Shown: piece by piece, positions 1 through 9,897 of the stretch | Layout of the letters: each line of letters begins with the position of its first letter | How positions within the stretch are numbered: position 1 is the first letter of the stretch | Assembly (NCBI GenBank): GCA_016714225.1 | Contig: JADJNS010000035.1 | Coordinates: forward strand, 23,887 to 87,886 | From: Archangiaceae bacterium | GTDB lineage: Bacteria; Myxococcota; Myxococcia; Myxococcales; Myxococcaceae | Direction: 5' to 3' | DNA: 64,000 bases | Translations under genes and position numbers: made by a program | Notes under the pieces: generated by a model | Told to the model about the DNA's origin: nothing | Database searches by the model: none | Seen by the model: the letters and a program-made list of their open reading frames with translations, nothing else

Positions 1-893
<893 letters not shown>

Positions 894-896
894 GGT

Positions 897-3128
897 TCAA
901 GCCGCCGAGCCGTTCTTCGACGAGGGCTCGGTCTCTCCGTAGTAGTAGCCGTACTTCGCGTAGTAGTAGTACCCGCTGCCCTGACGGTCATCGAGGTTGA
1001 TGTCGTTGAGCACCGCCCCCAAGAGGCGCGCCTTCACGTCGCGCATCGCCCGCACCGTGCGCTTGGCGGTGTCCTTCGCGGTGACGCCCGACTTGAGCAC
1101 CATCACCGTACCGTCGACCTTGGTGCTCATCACGATCGCATCGGCCACCGCGCCCACCGGCGGCGAGTCGATGATCACCCGGTCGTACACCGTGGTCAGC
1201 TGAGCCAGCAGATCAGTGAACGCCTGGGTATGGAGCAGCTCGGCCGGGTTGGGAGGAATCGGGCCGCAGGTCAGCACCGAGAGGTTCTCGATGCCCGAGC
1301 TCTTCACCGCACCCTCGAGCGTGCCCTCTCCCAAGATCAGCGACGACAGGCCGGCCCCATTGGGAATCTTGAACGCCTGGTGAACACGCGGGCGTCGCAG
1401 GTCGGCATCGACGAGCAGCACCTTGTTGCCGCTCTTCGCCATGGTGATGGCGAGGCTCGCCGCGGTGGTGGTCTTGCCGTCGCGCGGGCCGGCCGACGTT
1501 ACCAGCAGGCTCTTGAGCGGACGCTCGGGCGACATGAACAGCAGGTTGGTGCGAATCGCTCGGCAGCACTCGGCCACCGCCGACTTGGGCTGCTCGGCCA
1601 CCACCAGATCGCCGGCGTTGTCCCTGATGCTGGGGATGATGCCGAGGAAGGTGACGCCCAGGCGCTCTTCGATCTGCTCCTGGCTGGTGATGGTGTTGTC
1701 GAGCACCTCGAGCCCGAAGGCCAGACCGAGCCCCAGCAGCAGCCCCAGCAGCTCGCCGATCAGCATCATGTTCTTCACGTTCGGCTTCGACGCCACGGCC
1801 GGAGCGAGCGCGGTGTCGAGCATGCTCACGTTGTTGAGCCGGGTCGACCCGGACAGCCCGCTCTCCTTCAAGCTGCGCAGCGCCAGGTCATAGAGCTTCA
1901 AGTTGTACTCGTGGGCGCGCTTGAGCTTGAGGTAGTCGGGCTCGAAGTCGATGGTCGCCATCGCCTCGGCCTTGGTCTCGTTCATGTCAGCCAGCAGGTT
2001 CTTCTCGGTCTGAACGAGATCGTTGTACTCGACCTTCACCGTGGTGAGCGCCGCGTCGATCTCTCGGTTCAGCGCGGTCTCGGCGGCGGCGAGCCGCTGG
2101 TGGCACGAGACCAGCTTGGGGTGCTGCGGCAGCATGCGATCTTCGAGGTCGACGCACTCGCTGCGCAGCTCGATCACCTTGATCTTCATCTGCCCGACGG
2201 TGCCCGCCAGCGCGGTCGGTACGAGTGCCGATCGGATCGCGTCGCGGTCGGTCACCTCTTTCTGCGCGGCGACGATGGCGTCGTAGCGCGCCTTGGCGGC
2301 GGCCTTGTGCACCCGAACTGTCGTCAGCTCATCACTGATGCGGTTCAGCCGCTGGCTCACGATGTTCTGCTTGTCCTCCCAGCTGGTCGACACGATGTCG
2401 TGCTTTTTCTTGAAGTCCGACAGGTCTACCGCCGACTTCTGCAGTTTCGCTTCAAGGTCGGGCAGCTGCGTCTCGAGCGAATCCGACGCTTCCTGGGTGG
2501 TGCTCGTCTTCGAGGCCAGGTTGTGCTCCATGTAGGCCCGCGCGAAGGCGTTCACCAGGCCGGCGGCCAGCAACGGGTCGAGATCGTCGACCTGCAGCCG
2601 CGCGATGCGTGACTCCTTGACCGGCTCGACAGTGAGCTTGCCCATCAACACCAGCGCGGGCTCGGGCGCGGCGGCGATCTGCGCGCGCAGCTTCTCGAGC
2701 GCCTTCAACCCCGCGACGCGCGCCTCTTCGCTGGCCACCGAGTCGAGCCGCAAGAAGGCATCGTCGCGCGCAGTGCGAACCTTGTTCGCCACCCGCTCAG
2801 CGACCGCGCGACTGCGCATCACGTTGAACTGGGTCTCGAAGAACTCCTTGCTGAACCACACCGGCGTCGAGCTCTCGGCCACGTCTTGAACGAGCCCCGT
2901 GCCCAGCACCTTGGGCGCGGTCATCTCGATGACCATGGTGGTGCTGGCGCTGTAGATCTTCGGCAGCCGCAGGGCATAGGCCGCGGTACCTGCGACCACC
3001 GCCAGGAACACCCCGACGATCAACCACCTGCGCTTGAGCACGATGCGCCAGTAGGCGCGCAGGTCGATCTGCCCTTCACTCTGGGGTGCAGGGGCCGGTG
3101 CCGGGTCTTCGGAAAACGTCGTCGCCAT
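897..3128 (-). CDS. Wzc-like polysaccharide co-polymerase / tyrosine autokinase
   Basis: This inner-membrane protein (743 aa from ATG 3128) should control chain length and export of an exopolysaccharide. An N-terminal Wzz domain starts with a membrane helix near residues 34-53 (WLIVGVFLAVVAGTAAYAL). A long periplasmic coiled-coil region and a second helix (LIGELLGLLLGLGLAFG) follow. The cytoplasmic BY-kinase domain has Walker A (GPRDGKTTT, about residue 550), Walker A' (LLVDADLRRP), Walker B (VIIDSPP) and a C-terminal Tyr cluster (SGYYYYAKYGYYYG), the usual autophosphorylation tail. A longer start at 3170 is possible, but GAAGG lies about 7 bases upstream of ATG 3128, which starts a typical N terminus. 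It heads an operon with the nucleotide-sugar dehydrogenase. Confidence 0.92.
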   Translation of the reverse strand: MATTFSEDPAPAPAPQSEGQIDLRAYWRIVLKRRWLIVGVFLAVVAGTAAYALRLPKIYSASTTMVIEMTAPKVLGTGLVQDVAESSTPVWFSKEFFETQFNVMRSRAVAERVANKVRTARDDAFLRLDSVASEEARVAGLKALEKLRAQIAAAPEPALVLMGKLTVEPVKESRIARLQVDDLDPLLAAGLVNAFARAYMEHNLASKTSTTQEASDSLETQLPDLEAKLQKSAVDLSDFKKKHDIVSTSWEDKQNIVSQRLNRISDELTTVRVHKAAAKARYDAIVAAQKEVTDRDAIRSALVPTALAGTVGQMKIKVIELRSECVDLEDRMLPQHPKLVSCHQRLAAAETALNREIDAALTTVKVEYNDLVQTEKNLLADMNETKAEAMATIDFEPDYLKLKRAHEYNLKLYDLALRSLKESGLSGSTRLNNVSMLDTALAPAVASKPNVKNMMLIGELLGLLLGLGLAFGLEVLDNTITSQEQIEERLGVTFLGIIPSIRDNAGDLVVAEQPKSAVAECCRAIRTNLLFMSPERPLKSLLVTSAGPRDGKTTTAASLAITMAKSGNKVLLVDADLRRPRVHQAFKIPNGAGLSSLILGEGTLEGAVKSSGIENLSVLTCGPIPPNPAELLHTQAFTDLLAQLTTVYDRVIIDSPPVGAVADAIVMSTKVDGTVMVLKSGVTAKDTAKRTVRAMRDVKARLLGAVLNDINLDDRQGSGYYYYAKYGYYYGETEPSSKNGSAA

Positions 3129-3157
3129 GCGCACCTTCAGGGCAGCAAAAGAGCCCC

Positions 3158-3169
3158 TGCGTATACGCA
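3158..3169. promoter_or_regulatory. 12-bp perfect palindrome upstream of the tyrosine autokinase
   Basis: TGCGTATACGCA is a perfect inverted repeat 30 bases upstream of the autokinase start, in the 102-base gap after the DUF1501 gene. Its TA-rich centre stands out from the GC-rich surroundings. It could be an operator for the exopolysaccharide genes. No bound regulator can be named from sequence. Confidence 0.3.
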
Positions 3170-3230
3170 AGCTACGGCATCAAGTCGAGCCGGGGGCACG
3201 AGCGTCGGTGCCCCAAGCCCGCACTCCCAT

Positions 3231-4913
3231 TCACTTCTTGATGAACTTCATGGGCGCGCGCACGTTCTTGCCCTTCCCTGCAGCCAAGAGCGCGGCCCCA
3301 TCCAACCCCGTCAAATGCAACGCGGTCGCGTACACGTGCCCCGCATCAGAAACGAACGAGCTGGCGTTCTTCGTTCGCCCCGCAATCAGCGCCCCGGTGA
3401 TCGGGTCATACGCCGGGTCCAACGTCCCATCGGGCATCAGCGGTATGCCCTTCAACGAAGACGAGCCCACCCGCCCCCACTGCCGGTCGCCGCGCACCGT
3501 GCCGCCCAAGAAGGCGCACGAGCTGACCTCCCAGTGCTGGCAGCAGTCTTGCGCCATGATCTCGTTGTACTTGTCGGTGTCGGTCGGGTACTTCGTGTTG
3601 TCCATCAAGATGGCCTGCACGTCGCCCGACAGCGTGCGCCCCATCTCGCTGCACACCACGATGGTGGTCAGGTCGAACAGCGACTTGCCCTGCACCGGCG
3701 ACGCCGTCGACTTGAGCCGCGACACCAGCGCCTTCAGCGGCGTCCACAGGTTCGCCCGCATCGTCGCCAGCTGATCGGTCTGCCCCTGGTTCGACTTGAT
3801 CGACGACCGGCTGCGGTGCGAGTCGAACCCGCGAATCTGGCGATTCTCGATCCAGAAGCCGATCGAGAGGCCGGCCCGCATCAGCTCGTACGTCATCATC
3901 GCCTGCACGTTCGTGTTCGGGCTGTTCTTGCTCCGCGCCGGCATCGAGTTCACCACCGTCGACGTCGTCTGCTCGTCCGTCGCCGCCACTCCGAACTCGG
4001 CCCGCAGCGTCGCATCGGTGAACATCGTCGCCGGGTTCACCGTGATGCCCGTCGCCCCCGAAAGCTGCCGGTGAATCTGCACCGCCGACGCGAACGCCCG
4101 CACCGACTCGCCGTCTTTGCCGCTCAAGAAGTTGTCGTGCAGCTTGTCGACGAACTGGCGAATGCGCACCCCCTTCGCCCCGCTCGTCACCCCGCCCACC
4201 GACGCCAGCCGCGCCCGCATGTCGGCCGGAGTCTGCCCGTACACCGTGTGCGCGTACGCCGGCCCCAGCTTCTCGTAGTACCCCTTGCCCTCGGTGTACG
4301 TCGCCTCTGACAGCTCACCGTCCGACAGCCAGCGGTGCCACGACACGTGCGGCAGCGGCACCGAAGAGCCGTACGCCTCGCAGAACGCCTGCAGCACCGT
4401 GCGCTCTTGCGCCCCGCGCAGCGCGCTCGGCGCGTAGTACGACGCGTACTTGCCGTAGTGGTACTCGAGCCGGCTCCCCGAGTGAAACGCGTTGCCCTGG
4501 TGCGACGCCACCACCGCCATGTCGGGGAACAGCGACATGCCGTCGGCCGCCAGGTACCCGTACTCGATGTTGCCCTGCACCTTCTTCAACGACTGCGTCG
4601 CCGACGGGTACCCCTTCGGCCGGTAGAACTGCTGGCTCCACTCGGGCACCGGGTGCAGCGTTCCCGCCGGCACCGTCAGCGTCGAGTTGTTCGGCGTGTC
4701 GACCGCTCCGAACATGCAGTAGCTGTCCCAACCGCCCTCTTGAAACCAGTAGATGAGGTACTTCGGCTCGGCCACCACCTGCGCCGCCGCCGAGGCCAGC
4801 CCCAGCGACTTCGCCGTGCCCGGCACCCCGTACCGCTCGAACCAGCCCAGCCAGTCGAGCACCGAGATCGCCCCGCCCGCCCCCGCACCTTGAAGGAAAG
4901 CACGCCGCTTCAT
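3231..4913 (-). CDS. DUF1501-family secreted protein
   Basis: A 560-residue protein whose start at ATG 4913 overlaps the upstream gene's stop in an ATGA, so translation is coupled. The N terminus (MKRRAFLQGAGAGGAISVLDWL) is an export signal with a paired Arg as in Tat-like DUF1501 proteins. The body carries the family's sulfatase-like features: KYLIYWFQEGGWDS near residue 50, TTIVVCSEMGRT with the Glu and Arg-Thr of the EFGRT motif, and a C-terminal QHWEVSSCAFLGGTVRG resembling the GxDHW...GG block. DUF1501 proteins are usually encoded next to DUF1592-type cytochromes, exactly as here. The substrate of the family is unknown. No lipobox is visible. Family confidence is good; function is not assignable. 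Confidence 0.75.
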   Translation of the reverse strand: MKRRAFLQGAGAGGAISVLDWLGWFERYGVPGTAKSLGLASAAAQVVAEPKYLIYWFQEGGWDSYCMFGAVDTPNNSTLTVPAGTLHPVPEWSQQFYRPKGYPSATQSLKKVQGNIEYGYLAADGMSLFPDMAVVASHQGNAFHSGSRLEYHYGKYASYYAPSALRGAQERTVLQAFCEAYGSSVPLPHVSWHRWLSDGELSEATYTEGKGYYEKLGPAYAHTVYGQTPADMRARLASVGGVTSGAKGVRIRQFVDKLHDNFLSGKDGESVRAFASAVQIHRQLSGATGITVNPATMFTDATLRAEFGVAATDEQTTSTVVNSMPARSKNSPNTNVQAMMTYELMRAGLSIGFWIENRQIRGFDSHRSRSSIKSNQGQTDQLATMRANLWTPLKALVSRLKSTASPVQGKSLFDLTTIVVCSEMGRTLSGDVQAILMDNTKYPTDTDKYNEIMAQDCCQHWEVSSCAFLGGTVRGDRQWGRVGSSSLKGIPLMPDGTLDPAYDPITGALIAGRTKNASSFVSDAGHVYATALHLTGLDGAALLAAGKGKNVRAPMKFIKK

Positions 4914-7321
4914 GGAGCCACCGTCCTCTGGTACGCGCTCGAGAGCGCGATCGCCTTCATCAATGCCTTCATGTTGCCGTTCGACGAGAACGTCAGGTCC
5001 CACAGCTGCTTGTAGAGAACCCGCTCGTCTTCATCCCACCGGAGGTCGCGCCCCATCAGCAGCCGGTGCTGGCTCTGCAGCATCGAGCGAATGAACGCTT
5101 CTTTCTTCACCGCCTGGCTCGCGAACGCCTCCATGCCCTTGCCCTTGAACTCGTAGGTCGGCACCAGCCCCCGGTCGCTGTCGTCGAACGCCATGCTCGT
5201 GTCCGGGTCGGTCGCCCGGTACACCCCGTCGTCGTCCCACGACAGCCGCTGGTGCGAGAGCGGCGTCAGCACCTGGTGGCAGCTGAAGCAGATGCTCGTC
5301 GGGTCGACCGTCGACGCCGCCGTCGCCGTGCCCCGCTGCGCGAACACCTCGGGCGGCACCTCGAACACCCGCCCCATGAAGTCGGTGAACACCCGCGCCG
5401 CGTAGTTGTAGTGCGGCAGCCCCTGCTTGCCCTGAATGAACCCCTTCATCGTCAACAGGCCGCTCTTGCCGTGCTCGGGCGGCCGGGTCGCCACGCCCCA
5501 CGCCGGGTCGATCTGGTAGTCGGCCGTCAGCAGCTGGAAGAACGGCTTGCCGTTCACCGCCAGGTACGTCCACAGCCGGGCCGGCTCGTCGCTCACCGCC
5601 GTGCCCGCCGACTCGGTGCGCAGCCGCATGCGGCCGAAGTAGTAGGTCTTGAACTCCGGCGAGGCCATGAACGCGTCGACCATCGTCGCGAACGTCGCCC
5701 CCGACGTCTGCATCGAGAACTCGGCCGCGGTCGGCGGGCGGCCCAGCAGGTCGAGGCCCAGCTTCACCAACAACAGCTTCTGCTTCGCCGCTCCGGTCAA
5801 CGTGTCGGCCGCCGGAGCCACCGTGAAGAGGAAGTCGGGGTGCCGCACCAGCGCCTCGCACACCCCCGACCACGCCTCGTTCAGCGGCGCCAGGTTGTCC
5901 AAGTCGACCAGCAGCGTGTACGCGTCGGTCTGCTCTTGCGCCGTGGCCGGCCGGTACAGCATGCGCGTGTACAGCGTGTTGATCTGCGCCTTGGCCGCCG
6001 TCTGCCGCGCGGTGCCGCCGCCGCCCTGCGGCCCGATGATCTTGAAGTTGTCGATGTCGACGTTGCGATCGTCGCCCGTCACCAGCGGCGGGTCGGTCGA
6101 GTCGTTGATGTACGAGACCGACAGCGTGTGCATGCCCGCCGCCGCCACCGGGGCGCTGAACGTCATGTCGACGAACTGGGTCTGGTCGGTGAACGTGAAG
6201 GTGGTGATCACGTTCGCGTCGAGCTTCACCTGAACCTTGGGCCCGTCGGTGCCCGAGTTGTCGGCCTTCGCCCGCACCACGAACTGGTACGTGCCCGCCG
6301 ACGCCAGCGTCACCGCCGTCGACATCACGCAGTTGGTGTAGCAGTGGAAGCCCGGCGCCACCGCGCTGCCGAACCCGGTGGTGCCGCCTGACGCGTTGGT
6401 GCGCGTCACCGACGTGCCCTCGGCCTCGAAGGTCTGGGTCGTCGACGCCGCCAGGTCGGTCACCGTGGTGGTCACGTCGAGCCCGGCGAACGGCCCCGTC
6501 TTCGCCGTCACCGCCTGGGTGCACACGTCGGGCGCCAGCTTGTCGAGCCCCAGCAGGAACTCGCTGGTCGCGGTGCGCGCCTCGTTGAAGCGGTTCACGA
6601 AGTCGACTCCGCCGAACAGGCCGATGTTCTCGCTGAACTGGTTCTTGCCGCCCCGCACCCAGTCGTCGTTGAACACCGCCTTCACCCTGCCCTGCAGCTG
6701 AACCATGTTGATGAAGCTGTTGTCGTAGCCGGTCGCCTTCGGGCCGGTGTACGCGTTCAGCAGGTTGGGCGGGAACTGCTCGTCGGCCGGAGTGCCGCCC
6801 TGCCCCATGTACGCCTTCACCTCGCACGCGATGCGCGCGGCCGCCTCGACGTCGGCCTTCGGCCACAGCGCCCCGTCTTTGGGCATGCGCGCCAGCCGGT
6901 CGGTCGTGATGAGGCGATCGACCAGCGTGCCCGGCTTGCTGTCGAAGAACCCGCCCATGTTCGCGCCGTAGAAGGTGTCTTCGCCGTTCGCGGTCACCTT
7001 GAACATGCGGCCCATGTTCGGCGCGTGGCACGCCACGCAGCCCGCGCTGCCCTGCCGCAGCATCGCCGGGTACACGTCGCGCGCGAAGTCGGCCGCGATG
7101 GTCTCCATGCGAATCGACGCGTACTGCGAGACGTCGCAGCTCACGTTCGGAGGGTCGGCCGGAATGACCGGATCGTTGGGATCGTTCGGATCGTTCGGAT
7201 CCATCGGGTCGTTGGGATCGTTCGGGTCGTGCGGCGTGGTGATGATCTCGCCGCCGATCATGATCTTCCCCTCGCAGCCGGCGACCAACACCACCAGCAC
7301 GAGTGATCTCCAAGAGCGCAT
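4910..7321 (-). CDS. DUF1592/DUF1588-type cytochrome-c lipoprotein with inserted carbohydrate-binding-like module
   Basis: An 803-residue exported lipoprotein (lipobox LVAGC near residue 16) followed by an Asp-Pro-Asn repeat linker at about residues 30-55. A first haem-binding CVACH lies in the N-terminal part and a second, CFSCH, in the C-terminal third just before LTPLSHQRLSWDDDG, a DUF1588-like block. Between them sits a beta-sandwich-like module (GTYQFVVRAKAD...VDIDNFKIIGP) that looks like a calcium-dependent xylan-binding CBM. The region around RMLYRPATAQEQTDAY and the GVCEALVRHPDFLFT segment matches DUF1595/1592 proteins. ATG 7321 is chosen over GTG 7330 because AAAGGTGG lies at good spacing and the signal peptide starts cleanly. 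It is the first gene of a two-gene operon with the DUF1501 gene. The substrate is unknown; extracellular polymer oxidation is a guess. Confidence 0.75.
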   Translation of the reverse strand: MRSWRSLVLVVLVAGCEGKIMIGGEIITTPHDPNDPNDPMDPNDPNDPNDPVIPADPPNVSCDVSQYASIRMETIAADFARDVYPAMLRQGSAGCVACHAPNMGRMFKVTANGEDTFYGANMGGFFDSKPGTLVDRLITTDRLARMPKDGALWPKADVEAAARIACEVKAYMGQGGTPADEQFPPNLLNAYTGPKATGYDNSFINMVQLQGRVKAVFNDDWVRGGKNQFSENIGLFGGVDFVNRFNEARTATSEFLLGLDKLAPDVCTQAVTAKTGPFAGLDVTTTVTDLAASTTQTFEAEGTSVTRTNASGGTTGFGSAVAPGFHCYTNCVMSTAVTLASAGTYQFVVRAKADNSGTDGPKVQVKLDANVITTFTFTDQTQFVDMTFSAPVAAAGMHTLSVSYINDSTDPPLVTGDDRNVDIDNFKIIGPQGGGGTARQTAAKAQINTLYTRMLYRPATAQEQTDAYTLLVDLDNLAPLNEAWSGVCEALVRHPDFLFTVAPAADTLTGAAKQKLLLVKLGLDLLGRPPTAAEFSMQTSGATFATMVDAFMASPEFKTYYFGRMRLRTESAGTAVSDEPARLWTYLAVNGKPFFQLLTADYQIDPAWGVATRPPEHGKSGLLTMKGFIQGKQGLPHYNYAARVFTDFMGRVFEVPPEVFAQRGTATAASTVDPTSICFSCHQVLTPLSHQRLSWDDDGVYRATDPDTSMAFDDSDRGLVPTYEFKGKGMEAFASQAVKKEAFIRSMLQSQHRLLMGRDLRWDEDERVLYKQLWDLTFSSNGNMKALMKAIALSSAYQRTVAP

Positions 7322-7431
7322 GCAGCCCACCTTTCGGCGTTACCGGAAGGACGCATGGTCTCGTGTCGAGCCCGCACAGATCAATGTAGGAACCGTGCAA
7401 CCGTGTGATCCTGTTAACGAAAGTTGGCGAG

Positions 7432-7455
7432 ACCTGTCCCCTCGGCGGGACAGGT
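7432..7455 (-). terminator. Strong hairpin between two minus-strand genes
   Basis: A 9-bp perfect stem (ACCTGTCCC / GGGACAGGT) with a 6-base loop lies 15 bases beyond the stop of the unknown gene that ends at 7470. There is no clear T-tract, so it may slow or end transcription, or protect a 3' end, but is not a textbook intrinsic terminator. Confidence 0.5.
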
Positions 7456-7469
7456 TCAATCGCTTCGCT

Positions 7470-8558
7470 TCAGCAGGTGTGCGGAAACACGCAGCGGGTC
7501 AACAGGCCCAGCTCGTCTTCGGCGAGCGCATCTGACAGCTCGCACTGCAGGGGCTCGATGGGCCAGTCGAGATCGAAGCGGTTCGGCTCGTCGGTGAGGC
7601 GCCGCGCCGCGAGCAGCATGCCAGAGATCTCGTCGACGCGGGAGTGCCGGCCGGTGCGCTGCGCCCCCAGCTTCAGCAGCTCGAGGCCGAGAATGCGCCG
7701 CGACACCCACGCCGCCTTGGCGTCGCGCTCACCCAGCTGCTCGATCAGCTCGAGCAGCGCGGGGGTGGGCAGCGCCTCGCGCGCGCGGCAGTGAATGGTG
7801 AAGGCCGGGTCGGGCATGATCATGCCGACGTCGAGAAACGCCAGGCGGCGCTCGTGCGCGGTGATCACGCCGAGCCGCGTCACCAGGCTCTTGTAGAGCA
7901 CCCGCTCGAGCTCGACGTGCCCGTCGTACGCCAGCAGATCGCACAGCTGCTGCACGTGCTCGGCGTCGAGGTGCCCCAGCTTCGAGATCTCGTCGACCAC
8001 CGGCAACGCCGCCAGCTCGAAGGTGCCGGGGTTCATCACCGCGATCTTGCGGTGCAGCGGCTCGATCAGCGCCTGCGCCTGCTCGCGCAGCTCGGGGTCG
8101 CGGCGCACCGTGGCCAGCTGCCCCGCCGTCACCAGCTGCACCAGCAGATCCATCGGCTGCTCGAGCTGAGCCTGCGCCTCTTCGAGCAGCTCGGCCGGCG
8201 AAGTCAGCATCCACTTGCGGCCGATGACCCCGGTGTGCTCGCTGAAGAAGTTGCCGAACGCCTCGCCCGCCGTGCCCGCCACCACCGCCTCTTCGAGCTC
8301 GTCGTCCCAGCTGCGGCCCTTCAAGAAGCTGAACCCGGTCGGCCGGCCGCACGCTTCCCAGCTGCTCAAGAGCGACTCGATCCACGGCTCGTAGCCGCGC
8401 TGCGCCCGCCGCTCGACCAGCGCCGTCAGCACCTGCGCCTCGGCCGCATCGGGCAGCTCGGCGTTCAGCGCGTCAGACCTCAGCGACGCCAGCGCCAGCT
8501 CGCCGCGCTCCAGCGCCTGGCAGGCCTCGAAGAACGCGCTGGGAAATCGCCGCCGCAT
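7470..8558 (-). CDS. Conserved-looking hypothetical protein, helical
   Basis: I do not recognise this 362-residue cytoplasmic protein. It has no signal peptide or membrane segment, is rich in Leu, Ala and Glu, and reads as a string of amphipathic helices, with a Trp- and Gly-containing middle (RPTGFSFLKGRSWDDE near residue 75). Start ATG 8558 is preferred to the longer 8579, which adds a weak MTVTVLH leader. It stands alone, with an upstream gap of 124 bases to the DTW gene and a hairpin after it. Third-position GC is typical of real genes in the window. Helical-repeat regulators associated with myxobacterial ORFs are one possibility; no function is proposed. Confidence 0.6.
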   Translation of the reverse strand: MRRRFPSAFFEACQALERGELALASLRSDALNAELPDAAEAQVLTALVERRAQRGYEPWIESLLSSWEACGRPTGFSFLKGRSWDDELEEAVVAGTAGEAFGNFFSEHTGVIGRKWMLTSPAELLEEAQAQLEQPMDLLVQLVTAGQLATVRRDPELREQAQALIEPLHRKIAVMNPGTFELAALPVVDEISKLGHLDAEHVQQLCDLLAYDGHVELERVLYKSLVTRLGVITAHERRLAFLDVGMIMPDPAFTIHCRAREALPTPALLELIEQLGERDAKAAWVSRRILGLELLKLGAQRTGRHSRVDEISGMLLAARRLTDEPNRFDLDWPIEPLQCELSDALAEDELGLLTRCVFPHTC

Positions 8559-8682
8559 ATGGAGCACCGTAACAGTCACCCTGCGCCCTCACTCTGCCCT
8601 TCTCGACACCGCACCGAAGGGAAATACGAAAGGCCGTTTCCAAACCGGTCGCAAGTTACCGACCCGTAAGCCACGCCCACCG

Positions 8683-9813
8683 TCACCGCGGCTGTCGCAC
8701 CAGCTTACGAACGATCTCGCCCAACGCCGCGATTCTGCGGCCCGCCCGGCCCCGCCCAAAGGCCGGCACGTGGCCCAGCTCTTCTGCGAACTTCTCCATG
8801 CCACCCGTCGATCGGTACACGCTCTGCGAAGCGAGATGCTTGAGGTTCAAGCTCGTTTCAGGCCGGTACCCCTCGACCTCGAGCAGGTCGAGCGTGAAGG
8901 CGCCCCACGTGCCCACCACCGCGCCAGGCCCCACAAAGGCCCGCCACGAGGCCAGCGCCGCCTCGACCGAGGCCCCGGCCAGCAGCTCTGCTTCGGTCAC
9001 GTCGAGGTGAAAGGTCACCCGCGGCGCCAGCTCGCGGCGCGGCGCCACCAGCGTCTCGAAGCGCTCGCCGGTCGCCACCCGCTCGGCCACCAGCTGAATC
9101 AGCTCGGGGCGCACCCGCGCGCCGCTCTTGCCGGGCAGCCCGTTGCCCTCGCCGTACGCCACCACCAGCCGCTCGAACGCCGCGCGCAGCGGCGCCAGCT
9201 GGTCGACGTTCTTGTTGCGGTGCTTGAACCGGGCGTGCCGCGAGGGCCCCTTGCCGATGTGGTCGATCTGCGTCTCGACCATGCGATCGAACGCCGACAG
9301 AATCGGCTGGAACTTGAGCGGCTGCCCCTCGAGGTGCCCCAGCACCAGCGCCACCGCCTCGATGGTCGACAGGCAGTGCGCCTTGGGCTCTTTGCGAATG
9401 CGGTAATTGCCCGGCCGATCGGGGTTGAGCGAGATGCGCGGCAGCGCCTTCAGCTTCGGGCTGCGGTTGACCACCTTCTTCGCGTTCGACCAGGTGCCGT
9501 CGACCACCACCAGCGTGCCCGGCGGCCGGTCGAGCTTCGTCACGTCGACCGCCTCGTCGCTGGGGAAAAGCACCGCCGCGTCGGAGGGCAGGTCGAGCTT
9601 CTCGCCGGTCAACGCCACGTGCAGCTCACTGTTGGGCAGCGAGAGGTGCGCCATGCGGCAGGTGCTGATCGGCACCCTCGACTCGCGCGGGTGCTGCACG
9701 AACACCACCCGGGTGGGGCTGTGCATCGGCTTGAGCGCGCCGCACCAGCACACCGACCTCGGCCGCCGGCAGCGGTAGCAGACCTCGCGCGTATCGATGA
9801 CCTCGGGCGTCAC
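8683..9813 (-). CDS. DTW-domain tRNA uridine aminocarboxypropyltransferase with C-terminal extension
   Basis: The N-terminal 200 residues form a DTW domain, which in characterised members (TapT/YfiP, TSR3-related) transfers the 3-amino-3-carboxypropyl group of SAM to tRNA uridine. A zinc-binding Cys set (CYRCRRPRSVCWC) begins at residue 9, HPRE and the signature VVDGTWSNAKK follow, then NYRIRKEP and CLSTIEA. GTG 9813 is the first sensible start; the open frame upstream to 11490 runs antisense to preA and is not coding. The protein is 376 residues against about 230 for the core family. The extra 150 or so residues (from about RVTFHLDVTEAE) have no motif I know. It is divergent from the PreA-like gene across an 84-base gap. 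Confidence 0.8.
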   Translation of the reverse strand: MTPEVIDTREVCYRCRRPRSVCWCGALKPMHSPTRVVFVQHPRESRVPISTCRMAHLSLPNSELHVALTGEKLDLPSDAAVLFPSDEAVDVTKLDRPPGTLVVVDGTWSNAKKVVNRSPKLKALPRISLNPDRPGNYRIRKEPKAHCLSTIEAVALVLGHLEGQPLKFQPILSAFDRMVETQIDHIGKGPSRHARFKHRNKNVDQLAPLRAAFERLVVAYGEGNGLPGKSGARVRPELIQLVAERVATGERFETLVAPRRELAPRVTFHLDVTEAELLAGASVEAALASWRAFVGPGAVVGTWGAFTLDLLEVEGYRPETSLNLKHLASQSVYRSTGGMEKFAEELGHVPAFGRGRAGRRIAALGEIVRKLVRQPR

Positions 9814-9897
9814 AGGGCTGCCGCTAATACCACTTAAGCCGGTTGGCTTGGCCCGCGGGCCCGCGCTATGTCGCGCCCTTTCCCGAAAGGAACTGAC

